Below, piece by piece: positions 1 to 8,542 of a stretch of DNA of 64,000 bases; within the stretch, counting starts at the first letter, position 1; each line of letters begins with the position of its first letter. Under the pieces are notes generated by a model, which was not told the origin of the DNA, did not search any database, and was given only the letters and a program-made list of their open reading frames with translations. Source of the stretch: JABGPL01 sp964387885 (lineage in GTDB: Bacteria; Electryoneota; AABM5-125-24; Hatepunaeales; Hatepunaeaceae). Location of the stretch: NCBI GenBank assembly GCA_964387885.1, contig CAYLYZ010000006.1, positions 22,055 through 86,054 on the forward strand, given 5' to 3'. The position numbers were made by a program, and so were the translations under genes.

Positions 1-1277
1 ACTGTCCAGCAATAGTAGAGTGAATCATCCTGAAAATCCTCGGCCTGCACAAAAAACTCAACAGTATCTCCCTGCAGTACTGTGAACTCCAATTCCTCAG
101 GGCTAAAATACACTATCTCGGGAGGAGAAAACATTAGAGCGACGTTTATAAGAACACCGTCGATTGATCCTCCGTCAATGGCTCCTATACTAGCTACAAC
201 TGCTGATCCATCAGGTGAGGCTATAACAGATTGATGTCCCAGTACAAATCTCTCTTGTTCATTGCCATCAATCCTGCGCCATTGTTCGTTGCCTGCAAGA
301 TCTGTTCGTATAATAGCGTTTCTTCTTGGGCTAGATGCATTTCCCACTATTGTAAAACCATTGTCCCGCATTTGAACAAGAGAGAATCCCCATTCCCGAT
401 CACCAAAATCAAAATCGGTTGCCCATAGTTGATTGCAATCTCCATCGACCCTTAGCAGAAGCCAATCAACTCGACCTCCGGTTCTGTGACCGGTTGCTGC
501 GAAACCGCCTTCACGACATGATATAAGAGAAGTAATCATGCCTCGTCCATAAGATCTCGACCAAAGAGCATCTCCTTCAAAATTGGTTTTAAGCAGCCAG
601 GCGTTATTCTCGTTGCTTCTACCACCCATTAGAAGTCCATCACCTACTTCTCGCAATGTCCATAACCAATTGCCCTCATATACGTTCTCCCATAAAATGT
701 CTCCAATGCCATCAACCATAACCGCATATGCCTGGTGACCTTCACCTGATCTCCCAACAGCTACAAATTCCCCTGATTTGAGTTCAATCACTGCGTGACA
801 TTGGGCTGACCATTCGGGATCGGAATAGTTTCGCCACCACATTCTTTCACCCTCGGAATCCGTTCTGAGTAATGAAAACCTGCTGCCATCTTCATCGGTA
901 ACTTCACCTCCAAACAGAAATCCACCTTCTTCAGTTTGAATTAGACTAAAAGCCCGGTTATTCACGCCACGGAATCTTTGATCAACATAAGTACGCTGCC
1001 AGAGCTCCTCTCCATTCACATCTGCTGTAACAATCCAAAACCCGGAGTTATTACCGACATGATTAACTCCTGACATGGCATAATTTCCCTCAACGGTATA
1101 AAAAACGTCATGAAAGAGGTTAGTTTCGTCGTTGATATCATAGAAATGTGTCCATTGGTTTCCTGGCTGGGCGTTAAGTGAAATCGTAGATATGGTAAAT
1201 ATCATCATCAGGAGGAAAACGGAACGAATCTTGATTTTAGGTGGTGAGGTCAACTTACCCAAAAGGAATCTTGTCAT
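1..1277 (-). CDS. secreted propeller-like repeat protein, C-terminal part beyond window
   Basis: The reading frame stays open from the left edge to an ATG at 1277, so only the N-terminal part (about 425 residues) is visible. A basic stretch (KIKIR) followed by a hydrophobic run ending at SLNAQ is a Sec signal peptide. The mature part consists of about 50-residue blocks with the pattern x-G-E-x-x-W-x-R-x-Y and D/E-G-G-F, for example GFWIVTADVNGEELWQRTY and later NEQWRR. This is the same architecture as the protein at 14436-16376, probably a beta-propeller or delta-60-type repeat protein. Near the edge an Ig-like segment begins (SPPEIVYFSPEELEF). By analogy with that paralogue a T9SS sorting domain would follow outside the window. 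The start is uncertain: ATG 1277, TTG 1253 and ATG 1208 are all in frame, and I prefer 1277 or 1253 because they keep the basic n-region. The function is unknown. Confidence 0.75.
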   Translation of the reverse strand, partial: MTRFLLGKLTSPPKIKIRSVFLLMMIFTISTISLNAQPGNQWTHFYDINDETNLFHDVFYTVEGNYAMSGVNHVGNNSGFWIVTADVNGEELWQRTYVDQRFRGVNNRAFSLIQTEEGGFLFGGEVTDEDGSRFSLLRTDSEGERMWWRNYSDPEWSAQCHAVIELKSGEFVAVGRSGEGHQAYAVMVDGIGDILWENVYEGNWLWTLREVGDGLLMGGRSNENNAWLLKTNFEGDALWSRSYGRGMITSLISCREGGFAATGHRTGGRVDWLLLRVDGDCNQLWATDFDFGDREWGFSLVQMRDNGFTIVGNASSPRRNAIIRTDLAGNEQWRRIDGNEQERFVLGHQSVIASPDGSAVVASIGAIDGGSIDGVLINVALMFSPPEIVYFSPEELEFTVLQGDTVEFFVQAEDFQDDSLYYCWT

Positions 1278-1430
1278 TGTGCAATCCGCTAAAATTACTA
1301 ATGGAAAATCGTTATTGGGTTAATGGTTATCGAAACTATTTCATCCGTTTGGATAATTGGAAGTTAGATAATTATTTATGGATTGTCAAGCGAATTAGTT
1401 CAGGTGGAGGAATTGATTGTTGTATGTTTT

Positions 1431-1495
1431 TTGTAGGGGCTGAAAATCTTCAGCCCTTTCGGTCTGATTGGGCTGAAGATTTTCAGCCCCTACAA
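1431..1495. repeat. long inverted repeat, REP-B family
   Basis: Two perfectly complementary 26-nt arms beginning TTGTAGGGGCTGAAAATC are separated by a 13-nt loop. Each arm is itself nearly palindromic (GGGCTGAA/TTCAGCCC). It sits just downstream of the stop of the gene ending at 1521. The same GTAGGGGYTGAA word recurs around 27762, 27896, 27957, 31751 and 31814. It could form an RNA hairpin acting as a transcript end, but it lacks a clear U-tract. Confidence 0.85.
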
Positions 1496-1520
1496 ATTGT
1501 GACATTACATCCGAACAATT

Positions 1521-4286
1521 TTATTTTATAATTGTCACGGGTGTAATTCTGACACTGATCGACGTTGAAAGCTGCAGGTAATACATTCCAGCAGGCAGTA
1601 CCTCAGCTCTGAGAGTGCCTGTGTGTGTCCCTGCAGGTATCCAGGTTTCTGAAAGTTGGTGAACGTGTCGTCCTTTCATGTCAACGAGATTAATCGCGAC
1701 ATGTCCTGAATATTGCAAAGTATATGTAAACTTAGCAACCGAATTGAATGGATTCGGAAATACCTGAGACAGAGTTATGTTTTCCGGAATCGAGGGAATT
1801 GACACTTCGGGAATAGAGTTCGGTGAATACATCCTCGCGTGAATTTCACCATCTGCTCCCCAACCGTTAACTGCAAGATAGAAATCTGCATCATATACAC
1901 CTTCAGCCACCTGATCAGCGGAGAAAGTGATATCCCACTCGGTTTCACCATTCGGCATTAGCAATTCCAACTCCGGATTAGGGATCAACCAGGTTGCGTA
2001 AATATTGTATTTGAACATCCTGTCCGACCTTTCTCCTTCACCTTTCCAGATGCCGATAATTGTGCCATAACCGTGTTCAATCATTTGTGTTACTTCGATA
2101 CCTCCGAGGCTGTATCCCTCTCCGGGAGGCGTGAGCTTAAACAGAGGTGTTACTTTGCCATCATCAACAGTCAGTAATGAAATCAAATGAGTTGATGGAT
2201 TTGGTTCGGAGAGAATATATAAAGCCTGTATGTTGCCTTTCATCGCAAGTGCCTTGACGGGAAAACCGTTATTAAAACGATCCAGTTCCCACAATTCATC
2301 GTCACCACGGACAATAATTCCCTCGTCTCCGGCGAAATAAATATTAACTAATCCTTCACCGAATATAAGATCAACTGTTAATGCCCGGTAAACGTCAAAT
2401 CCGGCGGGATCGAAATATTGCTCGCCTAATTCACCCTGAGTTGAGAACTCGACGATCTTTTCTTCATCACCACCGTAGATCAGGTGATCTCCACCCGAAC
2501 CCAGATCGAGAAAACCTGCGCCATCAGAACCACCGGGCTGGTCGAATTGGTTTACCAGTTGATAATTCTCATTGAGATGGTATATTTGATTAGGATCTTC
2601 ACCGTTGTTTCCGCCTGCTATAAAGTAACCATCTTCAGTCCACGCCACACCCTCTATTTCATAATCATTGGTGATAGCGCTAATGTCTATGACTTCTATG
2701 CGAACACCTTCCCGCCAACTTTCAACTGGTGTCGCGTAAAACGGGACGGTAGTCTGGTTTGTGAACTCAAATGCAACATCCACGCGCTCACCGGGCTCAA
2801 CTTCTGCTCGGAGTGTGTCAATTGCTAATCCATCGAGTGCGTTGTGAGGGAAATGCATCCAGCCACGGTCGTTGTTTGAGTCGTCCTGATCCCGAGGGAG
2901 GTCGGGATTTCCACTGTCGATGCAAGGGGAATCACCTGATAGTAAAAACCATGTCGAATCAATTCCGAAGAATCCGGGATCTTCCTCAGAATTCTCCTCA
3001 CCATGCCAGCCGAAGCGAACGTGGCTGTAATCGACCCGGATATGTTCGGGGTGCCAGAAATGGGGTTCTTCACCCCAGATAATCGAGCTTGTTATATATA
3101 TCCTTGTTCCCTCACCTGAAAATGCAACGTTAGCACCCTCCTGCCCGCCATGGTTATTGATGAATGTACAGTTATTAACTTCGAGCCATCTGTCATGGAA
3201 ATTTCCCCAGACCGACAATGCGCCTCCTGCAATTGCTGTATTCTCGTAGAAGAGATTGTGATGGATATGAGACAGGGGTATATCCCATGCGGCAATACCG
3301 CCACCGACTCGGGCTTCGTTTTCGATGAATCGGCAGTAATAGATATTTGCATCAACTTCGTCTCGCAGCAAAATTGCTCCACCGTGGTTTCCCTCACCTC
3401 CAACAGCCGAGTTGCGGTAGAAATCACACCACTCAAACACCGGACGACTGCCTTCATTTCGCAGATATACAGCTCCACCCATTCCGGACTGGTTTTCAGT
3501 AAAAGTACAATGTGAGACCAATGGGCTTGAAGCGAAATACAACCCAAATCCCCCGCCTCCGCCACCGGCAATGTTCATCTCGAAATCACAATACTCGACT
3601 CGCGGATCGGAGTTTTGTTCAACACAGATCCCACCACCTGTCCAGTTAGTACGGTTGGATACGAACCTGCATTCTGTAATTGTCGGGGATGAACCGTAAG
3701 CAATCTCCATTCCGCCACCATTTTGGATTCCGTTATTCTCATTGATCAAACAGTTCGCAATAACCGGATCAGCTTCCCAGATCATAATTCCCCCTCCAAA
3801 TCCTCGAGCCATTCCGTGAGATATCCTTGAATGCTCAACGATGACCTTTCCTCCACGAATGAAGATATTTCCTCCAGCGGAGTTTTCATGACCATGCCCC
3901 TCACCAATATCCCTTCTGCCATGTTCGACAATGCAAAAGCTCAGGCGTGAACCCTCATCAGCCTCCAGAAAGCGTATTCCGCCCCATCCTGCATCCTGGC
4001 CAGCAGGTCCGAAGTAGATCGAGTCATCCTCTGTTCCTTCAGCCTCAAGCGTTCCGAAAACTAAAAAGGGAATTCTATGATCGGTGAGTATTTCCACTCC
4101 GGGCTCAATAGTTAGAGTCAGATTATTAGGAACGGCGATTTCACCTACAACAAGATAAGGGCTGCCATCCCGATCCCAAACTCCACTTACTTCACCACGA
4201 ACTTCGGTTTGGGAAAGGACTTGTGTAACCGTTCCACATATCAGCAGAATTGCTGCAATCGAAAAAAAGAGGAATGTTGATTTCAT
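1521..4286 (-). CDS. secreted right-handed beta-helix protein with T9SS sorting domain (paralogue 1)
   Basis: A 921-residue protein. The first 25 residues are a signal peptide ending near VLSQ. Residues about 40-470 are a right-handed parallel beta-helix: PYLVVGEIAVPNN followed by LTIEPGVEIL marks its cap, and then come repeated N/C-x-F/I-x-x-N/C rungs (CIVEHG, CLINENN, CRFVSN, CTFTEN). Residues about 530-800 look like a small beta-propeller (EGVAWTEDGYFIAGGNN). The last 80 residues are a T9SS type A domain (VFPNPFNSV, then AGMYYLQL). I chose ATG 4286 over an upstream in-frame ATG at 4304 because GGAA lies 8-9 nt before it and the start then matches its tandem paralogue. It is probably exported to the cell surface or the medium. 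The ligand or substrate is unknown, and no catalytic motif is visible. Confidence 0.9.
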   Translation of the reverse strand: MKSTFLFFSIAAILLICGTVTQVLSQTEVRGEVSGVWDRDGSPYLVVGEIAVPNNLTLTIEPGVEILTDHRIPFLVFGTLEAEGTEDDSIYFGPAGQDAGWGGIRFLEADEGSRLSFCIVEHGRRDIGEGHGHENSAGGNIFIRGGKVIVEHSRISHGMARGFGGGIMIWEADPVIANCLINENNGIQNGGGMEIAYGSSPTITECRFVSNRTNWTGGGICVEQNSDPRVEYCDFEMNIAGGGGGGFGLYFASSPLVSHCTFTENQSGMGGAVYLRNEGSRPVFEWCDFYRNSAVGGEGNHGGAILLRDEVDANIYYCRFIENEARVGGGIAAWDIPLSHIHHNLFYENTAIAGGALSVWGNFHDRWLEVNNCTFINNHGGQEGANVAFSGEGTRIYITSSIIWGEEPHFWHPEHIRVDYSHVRFGWHGEENSEEDPGFFGIDSTWFLLSGDSPCIDSGNPDLPRDQDDSNNDRGWMHFPHNALDGLAIDTLRAEVEPGERVDVAFEFTNQTTVPFYATPVESWREGVRIEVIDISAITNDYEIEGVAWTEDGYFIAGGNNGEDPNQIYHLNENYQLVNQFDQPGGSDGAGFLDLGSGGDHLIYGGDEEKIVEFSTQGELGEQYFDPAGFDVYRALTVDLIFGEGLVNIYFAGDEGIIVRGDDELWELDRFNNGFPVKALAMKGNIQALYILSEPNPSTHLISLLTVDDGKVTPLFKLTPPGEGYSLGGIEVTQMIEHGYGTIIGIWKGEGERSDRMFKYNIYATWLIPNPELELLMPNGETEWDITFSADQVAEGVYDADFYLAVNGWGADGEIHARMYSPNSIPEVSIPSIPENITLSQVFPNPFNSVAKFTYTLQYSGHVAINLVDMKGRHVHQLSETWIPAGTHTGTLRAEVLPAGMYYLQLSTSISVRITPVTIIK

Positions 4287-4651
4287 GTTTCTTTCCACTA
4301 TCAAAAATGAGACGGACAGGGGTTCTTTTATATAAAAGGTAACGTAATTAATTTATTGATCATTTGCAAACCATTATTTTATAAAATAGGAACAGGTTAT
4401 TAAAGGTAGATTGATCAACCTTATAACACGGCTCAAAAATATTTTCGTATAAATACTTACGAAGTTTCTGGCTGTTTTCAAATGAACGAAGTGAATGTAA
4501 ACTGCCAGATTACGCTTAGCTTGAAATCAGGCAGTAACCATTCAAATCAACTTGCGAAAATACTTTCAAGTACAGCTAAAACCTGTAATCGAAGGCACTT
4601 ATTATTGGACAATCCGATTAATTTGAGATGGCATATATCTAATTGCAGAAC
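4287..4651. other. intergenic region, duplicated upstream sequence of the beta-helix pair
   Basis: No gene is visible. About 110 bp directly upstream of the ATG at 4286 align by eye with the region upstream of the neighbouring paralogue (7421-7520). Shared words on the minus strand are GTTTGC, a TTTATTA/AATTAATTA block, GTTAAC or GTTACC, and TTTGATARTGGAA just before the start codon. The duplication therefore included the promoter, so both genes are likely expressed separately under similar control. Confidence 0.5.
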
Positions 4652-7420
4652 CTATTTCAAAATAGTCACCGGATAAATTCTATTTCCATTTAGAGTTGAG
4701 AATTGAATGTAATATTTACCGGCGGGTAGCATCTTACCATTCAGGGTGCCTGTATGAGTCCCTGCTGGTTTCCATCCATCTGTCATGTTAAAAGCAGTTT
4801 TTCCGTTGATATCAAAAAGACTAATGGTGATTAGTCCAGAATTTTGAAGAGTATAAGAAAAACGGGCAACCGAATTAAACGGATTTGGGTAAACGGTTGA
4901 TATCAATACAGATACTGGATAAGCGGATTCATTCCTAATCGGAGAACTATTCGGAGAAAAAATCCGCGCAGGAATTTCACCACCTTCTCCCCATCCATTT
5001 ATGGTAAAATAGAATTCGGAATCATATACACCCCCAGGCATCTGTTCTGCAGTGAAAGTAACACCCCAAACAGCTTCTTCCCCAGGTTTCAGAAGTTCGA
5101 AATCAGCTTCAACGATGAGCCATGTCGTATAAAGTCTGAACGTAAACATCCTGTCAAGCCTATCACCCTCACCCTCCCATATCCCGATAAGCATACCGTA
5201 GCCATTCTCAAGTCTCTGAGTTACCTCCAATCCGCCCAGAACATATCCTTCATCCGGGGGTGTGAGATTTAGCTGTGGTGTAACTCTTCCATCATCCACG
5301 GTTACCATTGATATCAGATTGAATTCGGGATTTGGTTCGGGCAGAATATAAACCGCACGGACGTTACCCTTCATTGCGAGTGCCTTTATTGGGAATCCGA
5401 ATTCGAATCGATCCTGTTCCCACATCTCATCATCGCCTCGGATAATAGTACCTTCAAATCCCGCATAATAAATATCCACCATCCCGTCGTTAAATGTATG
5501 ATCAACAGCCAAAGCCCTGTATACTTCGAATCCGGCAGGATCAAAATATTGTTCTCCCAGTTCTCCCTGTGTTGAAAACTCAACGATTTTATCTTCGTCT
5601 CCTCCGTAAATCAGGTGACCTCCTCCCGATCCAAGATCAAGGTATCCAGCTCCCTCAGAACCACCAGGCTGATCAAACTGGTTGATCAGTTGATAATTTT
5701 CATCGAGGTGGTAAATCTGGTTTGGATCTTCACCATTGTTTCCCCCGGAGATGAAGTAACCATCTTCCGTCCAGGCGACACCCTTAATTTCATAATCATC
5801 GGTTATTTCGCTTATGTCAATGATTTCCATCCCGACACCTTCTTGCCAGCTTTCAACCGGTGAAGCATAAATCGGGACGGTGGTTTCATTCCGGAACTCA
5901 AGAGTTACATCAACTTGCTCTCCGGGCTCAACTTCAGCTTCCAGAGTATCGGCTTCTAAACTTGCAAGGGCATTTTGTGGGAAGTGAACCCACCCACGAT
6001 CGTTGGTTGAGTTGTCACTATCTTCCGGAAGATCGGGATTTCCGGTGTCTATGCAGGGTGAATCTCCAGCCAACAAACACCAGGAAGAATCCAATACAAA
6101 CAATCCGGGATTTTCTTCTGAATTCCCTTCACCCTCCCATCCGAATTTTATATTGCTGTATGTGACATTAACTCGTTCGTTTTGCCAGAAATGCGGAAGT
6201 TCGCCCCAAATGATAGAGCTGGTGAAATCGAGTCTTGCCTGTTGTGCGATGAACGCCACATTGCCCCATTGTGCACCACCAGTATTATTGATGAAAGTGC
6301 AGTTTTGGATCTCAACAATTTGATTATCAAAATTACCCCACAATGATAGGGCTCCACCAGCTGCGAATCCTCTATTCTCATAGAACAGGTTGTGATGAAT
6401 ATTAGATTCAGGATTATTTAGGGCAGCTATCCCACCTCCGATTCCAGTTTCGTTCCTGATGAATCGACAGTAATAGATATCGGCATCGACATTATCTCGA
6501 AGCAGAATTCCTCCACCGTGATTCACCTCACCACCGGGACAGGTGTTGCGGATGAAGTCACACCACTCGAATACCGGCTGACTGCCTTCATGCATGAGAT
6601 AGGCTCCGCCACCGTTTTCTGCATGATTCTCCCTGAAGATACAATGTGAAAGGATAGGACTCGATGCCAAGTTTGTAAACAGTCCACCCCCTCCTCCACG
6701 TGCGGTATTCAACTCAAAGGTACAATTCACGATCCGTGGATCAGAAATGCTCTCGATGCAGATACCACCGCCTGTTCTGTCAGCCAGATTGGCAATAAAT
6801 CGACACTCGATGATTGTCGGAGATGATCCGTGAACCACCTGTATTCCTCCCCCGTTATGAGCTGAGGAATTTTCATTTATCAGGCAATTTTCAATTTCCG
6901 GATCAGACTCCCAGATGGCAATACCCCCACCAAATCCAAAAGTTCGACCAAAGGATATCCTGGAGTGCCGGATAATAACTTCGCCTCCGCGAATGAAGAT
7001 GTTACCTCCGGCAGAGATCTCACTACCTCCTCCTTCACCTTGATCTCTTAATCCATATTCGACAATGCAGTAATTGAGTCGTGTGCCTTCATCGGCTTCC
7101 AGAAAACGTAAACCACCCCACCCGTCGTTTTGTTCGGAGGGCCCAAAGTAAATTGAATCTTCCTCAGTTCCCTCAGCGACCAGCGTCCCATACACGAAAA
7201 AAGAGATTCCGCTATCAGTGAGGATCTCCACTCCGGCTTCAATTGTGAGGCTTTGATTATTGGGAACCGCGATTTCACCAACAACGAGATATGGGTTGCC
7301 ATCAAGATCCCAAACTCCAGTGACTTCACCCTGAACTTCTGTTTGAGATAAACCTTTAGATGCAGACAAACATACAAGAGAAACAACAATAAAAAGGAAA
7401 AGGAAGGATGTTGATTTCAT
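4652..7420 (-). CDS. secreted right-handed beta-helix protein with T9SS sorting domain (paralogue 2)
   Basis: A 922-residue protein, collinear with its neighbour (1521-4286) over its whole length. It has a signal peptide (MKSTSFLFLFIVV to GLSQ), then the WDLDGNPYLVVGEIAVPNNQ cap and the beta-helix rungs (CLINENS, CRFIAN, CTFELN). A propeller-like middle follows (EGYFISGGNN region, residues about 540-800), then a PNPFN sorting domain ending in VTILK. Many segments of the middle domain are identical between the two copies, while helix rungs and the C-terminal part differ more. This is a tandem gene duplication followed by divergence, perhaps with partial gene conversion of the middle. The start ATG has GGAA upstream. 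It is probably a surface adhesin or glycan-binding protein, with no known enzyme motif. Confidence 0.9.
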   Translation of the reverse strand: MKSTSFLFLFIVVSLVCLSASKGLSQTEVQGEVTGVWDLDGNPYLVVGEIAVPNNQSLTIEAGVEILTDSGISFFVYGTLVAEGTEEDSIYFGPSEQNDGWGGLRFLEADEGTRLNYCIVEYGLRDQGEGGGSEISAGGNIFIRGGEVIIRHSRISFGRTFGFGGGIAIWESDPEIENCLINENSSAHNGGGIQVVHGSSPTIIECRFIANLADRTGGGICIESISDPRIVNCTFELNTARGGGGGLFTNLASSPILSHCIFRENHAENGGGAYLMHEGSQPVFEWCDFIRNTCPGGEVNHGGGILLRDNVDADIYYCRFIRNETGIGGGIAALNNPESNIHHNLFYENRGFAAGGALSLWGNFDNQIVEIQNCTFINNTGGAQWGNVAFIAQQARLDFTSSIIWGELPHFWQNERVNVTYSNIKFGWEGEGNSEENPGLFVLDSSWCLLAGDSPCIDTGNPDLPEDSDNSTNDRGWVHFPQNALASLEADTLEAEVEPGEQVDVTLEFRNETTVPIYASPVESWQEGVGMEIIDISEITDDYEIKGVAWTEDGYFISGGNNGEDPNQIYHLDENYQLINQFDQPGGSEGAGYLDLGSGGGHLIYGGDEDKIVEFSTQGELGEQYFDPAGFEVYRALAVDHTFNDGMVDIYYAGFEGTIIRGDDEMWEQDRFEFGFPIKALAMKGNVRAVYILPEPNPEFNLISMVTVDDGRVTPQLNLTPPDEGYVLGGLEVTQRLENGYGMLIGIWEGEGDRLDRMFTFRLYTTWLIVEADFELLKPGEEAVWGVTFTAEQMPGGVYDSEFYFTINGWGEGGEIPARIFSPNSSPIRNESAYPVSVLISTVYPNPFNSVARFSYTLQNSGLITISLFDINGKTAFNMTDGWKPAGTHTGTLNGKMLPAGKYYIQFSTLNGNRIYPVTILK

Positions 7421-7690
7421 GGCTCATTCCATTATCAAAGTGACACAGGTGGTAACGGTTTCATTGCAAAAAAGTTAACCTAATAAATTTCTTCGCAATT
7501 CGCAAACAATGAATGGAGATGTTAAAGAGTTGTGTTTTGCAAGTGATTTCAGGGCTTCACAAGCCCCAAAAATGCAGTATATTGCTTGCCCCAGACCTGA
7601 GGACTCCCTAATTGACCTAAACCACTTGACCTCGAAGGCTATTATGATTATCTTGCTTTTAGTCTGATGCCCGATTATGATCTACAATGC

Positions 7691-7728
7691 AAGTGTGGCT
7701 TGGGCTACTTGTTGCCCAAATATCTTTA
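7691..7728 (+). repeat. REP-A palindrome
   Basis: The sequence GTGTGGCTTGGGCTACTTG followed by TTGCCCAA forms a stem (TTGGGCTACT/TTGCCCAA type). It is one of at least ten copies in the window and pairs with an inverted copy about 50 bp downstream. Confidence 0.8.
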
Positions 7729-7778
7729 CGATGTATAACTAATTAGTCAAGGAGAAAGGATTTATAACCTTTTCTTCA

Positions 7779-7817
7779 GTAAGGAAACCCGGGTAACAAG
7801 TAACCCGGGCCACACAA
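7779..7817 (-). repeat. REP-A palindrome, inverted copy
   Basis: It reads AAGGAAACCCGGGTAACAAG then TAACCCGGGCCACAC. This is a C/G-swapped variant of REP-A in which both stem arms changed together (CCCGGGT/ACCCGGG), a compensatory change that supports selection for the hairpin. Confidence 0.8.
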
Positions 7818-7893
7818 ACACAAATTGTTGAAATAAGAATCACAATCAGACAACCCGCACAGCAAAGCAGTAAATTCCAAAGAGGAGGAAATC

Positions 7894-8493
7894 ATGTCGG
7901 AATGGTGGGATGCCCTTACAACGATAGAGAAGACCTATGTGGGCTTCGCGTTTCCTTTCACTCTGCTCACAATTATCCAGTTAATACTTGAAATGACGGG
8001 TTTAGCCGACCATGCGGGAGGTGATACTGATCTTGATGCAGGCGGTTTCGATCATAGTGGTTTTCTCGATCATTTTGGATTCTTCAGCGTTCGCAACCTT
8101 ATCTATTTTATGATGATGTTCGGCTGGACGGGTCTGGCTTGCTCAAAGATTGGGTTGCCGATTATTATTTCTCTGCCTTTGGGAGTAATTGCCGGATTAC
8201 TGACGACAGTGATTATCGGCTATATCTTTTACTTAATGAGCAGACTTACTGAAACCGGTAATGTGACAGTTTCGAGTGCCGTCGGGAAAATCGGGAAAGT
8301 ATATCTGCCAATTCCTGAAAAAAGGTCTGGAAATGGTGTCATTCAGGTAGTAATGCAGGGAGTCACCCAGGAATTGGAAGCTCTCACTGATGGTGAAAAG
8401 CTCGATTCAGGAGCTTCAGTTCAGGTCATCGAGGCAATTGGTCCGAATCTTGTTCTGGTAATTGGTTCGGATGTTTTTGCGGCTAATCAGTAA
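7894..8493 (+). CDS. NfeD-like membrane protein, partner of flotillin
   Basis: A 199-residue integral membrane protein. There are about three transmembrane segments (residues 15-36, 64-83 and 86-114), with a short His/Asp/Gly-rich loop between the first two (HAGGDTDLDAGGFDHSG). A C-terminal domain of about 80 residues (SSAVGKIGKVYLPIPEKRSG to the end) has the look of an NfeD OB-fold. Genes of this shape pair with SPFH/flotillin genes (YuaF-FloT in Bacillus, YqiJ-YqiK in enterobacteria), and here a flotillin starts 49 bp downstream. The pair is thought to organise membrane microdomains. The start has an excellent AGGAGG ribosome binding site. Confidence 0.88.
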   Translation: MSEWWDALTTIEKTYVGFAFPFTLLTIIQLILEMTGLADHAGGDTDLDAGGFDHSGFLDHFGFFSVRNLIYFMMMFGWTGLACSKIGLPIIISLPLGVIAGLLTTVIIGYIFYLMSRLTETGNVTVSSAVGKIGKVYLPIPEKRSGNGVIQVVMQGVTQELEALTDGEKLDSGASVQVIEAIGPNLVLVIGSDVFAANQ

Positions 8494-8542
8494 TGTTTGA
8501 TAAACATAGAATGCATATAAACCCTGTAAAACAGGAGTTAAA

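Larger units (their letters stand above)
7421..7893. other. intergenic region with a REP-A pair
   Basis: No gene is seen. The left end holds the promoter region of the minus-strand beta-helix gene. Two REP-A palindromes in opposite orientation lie at 7691-7728 and 7779-7817, a BIME-like pair. The last 20 bases before 7894 carry a strong ribosome binding site (AGAGGAGGAAATC) for the NfeD gene. Confidence 0.7.

Noticed and set aside
1241..1531. A 96-codon plus-strand frame between the first two genes
   Set aside because: It runs through the REP-B inverted repeat and the start region of the minus-strand gene, and its translation is repeat-derived.
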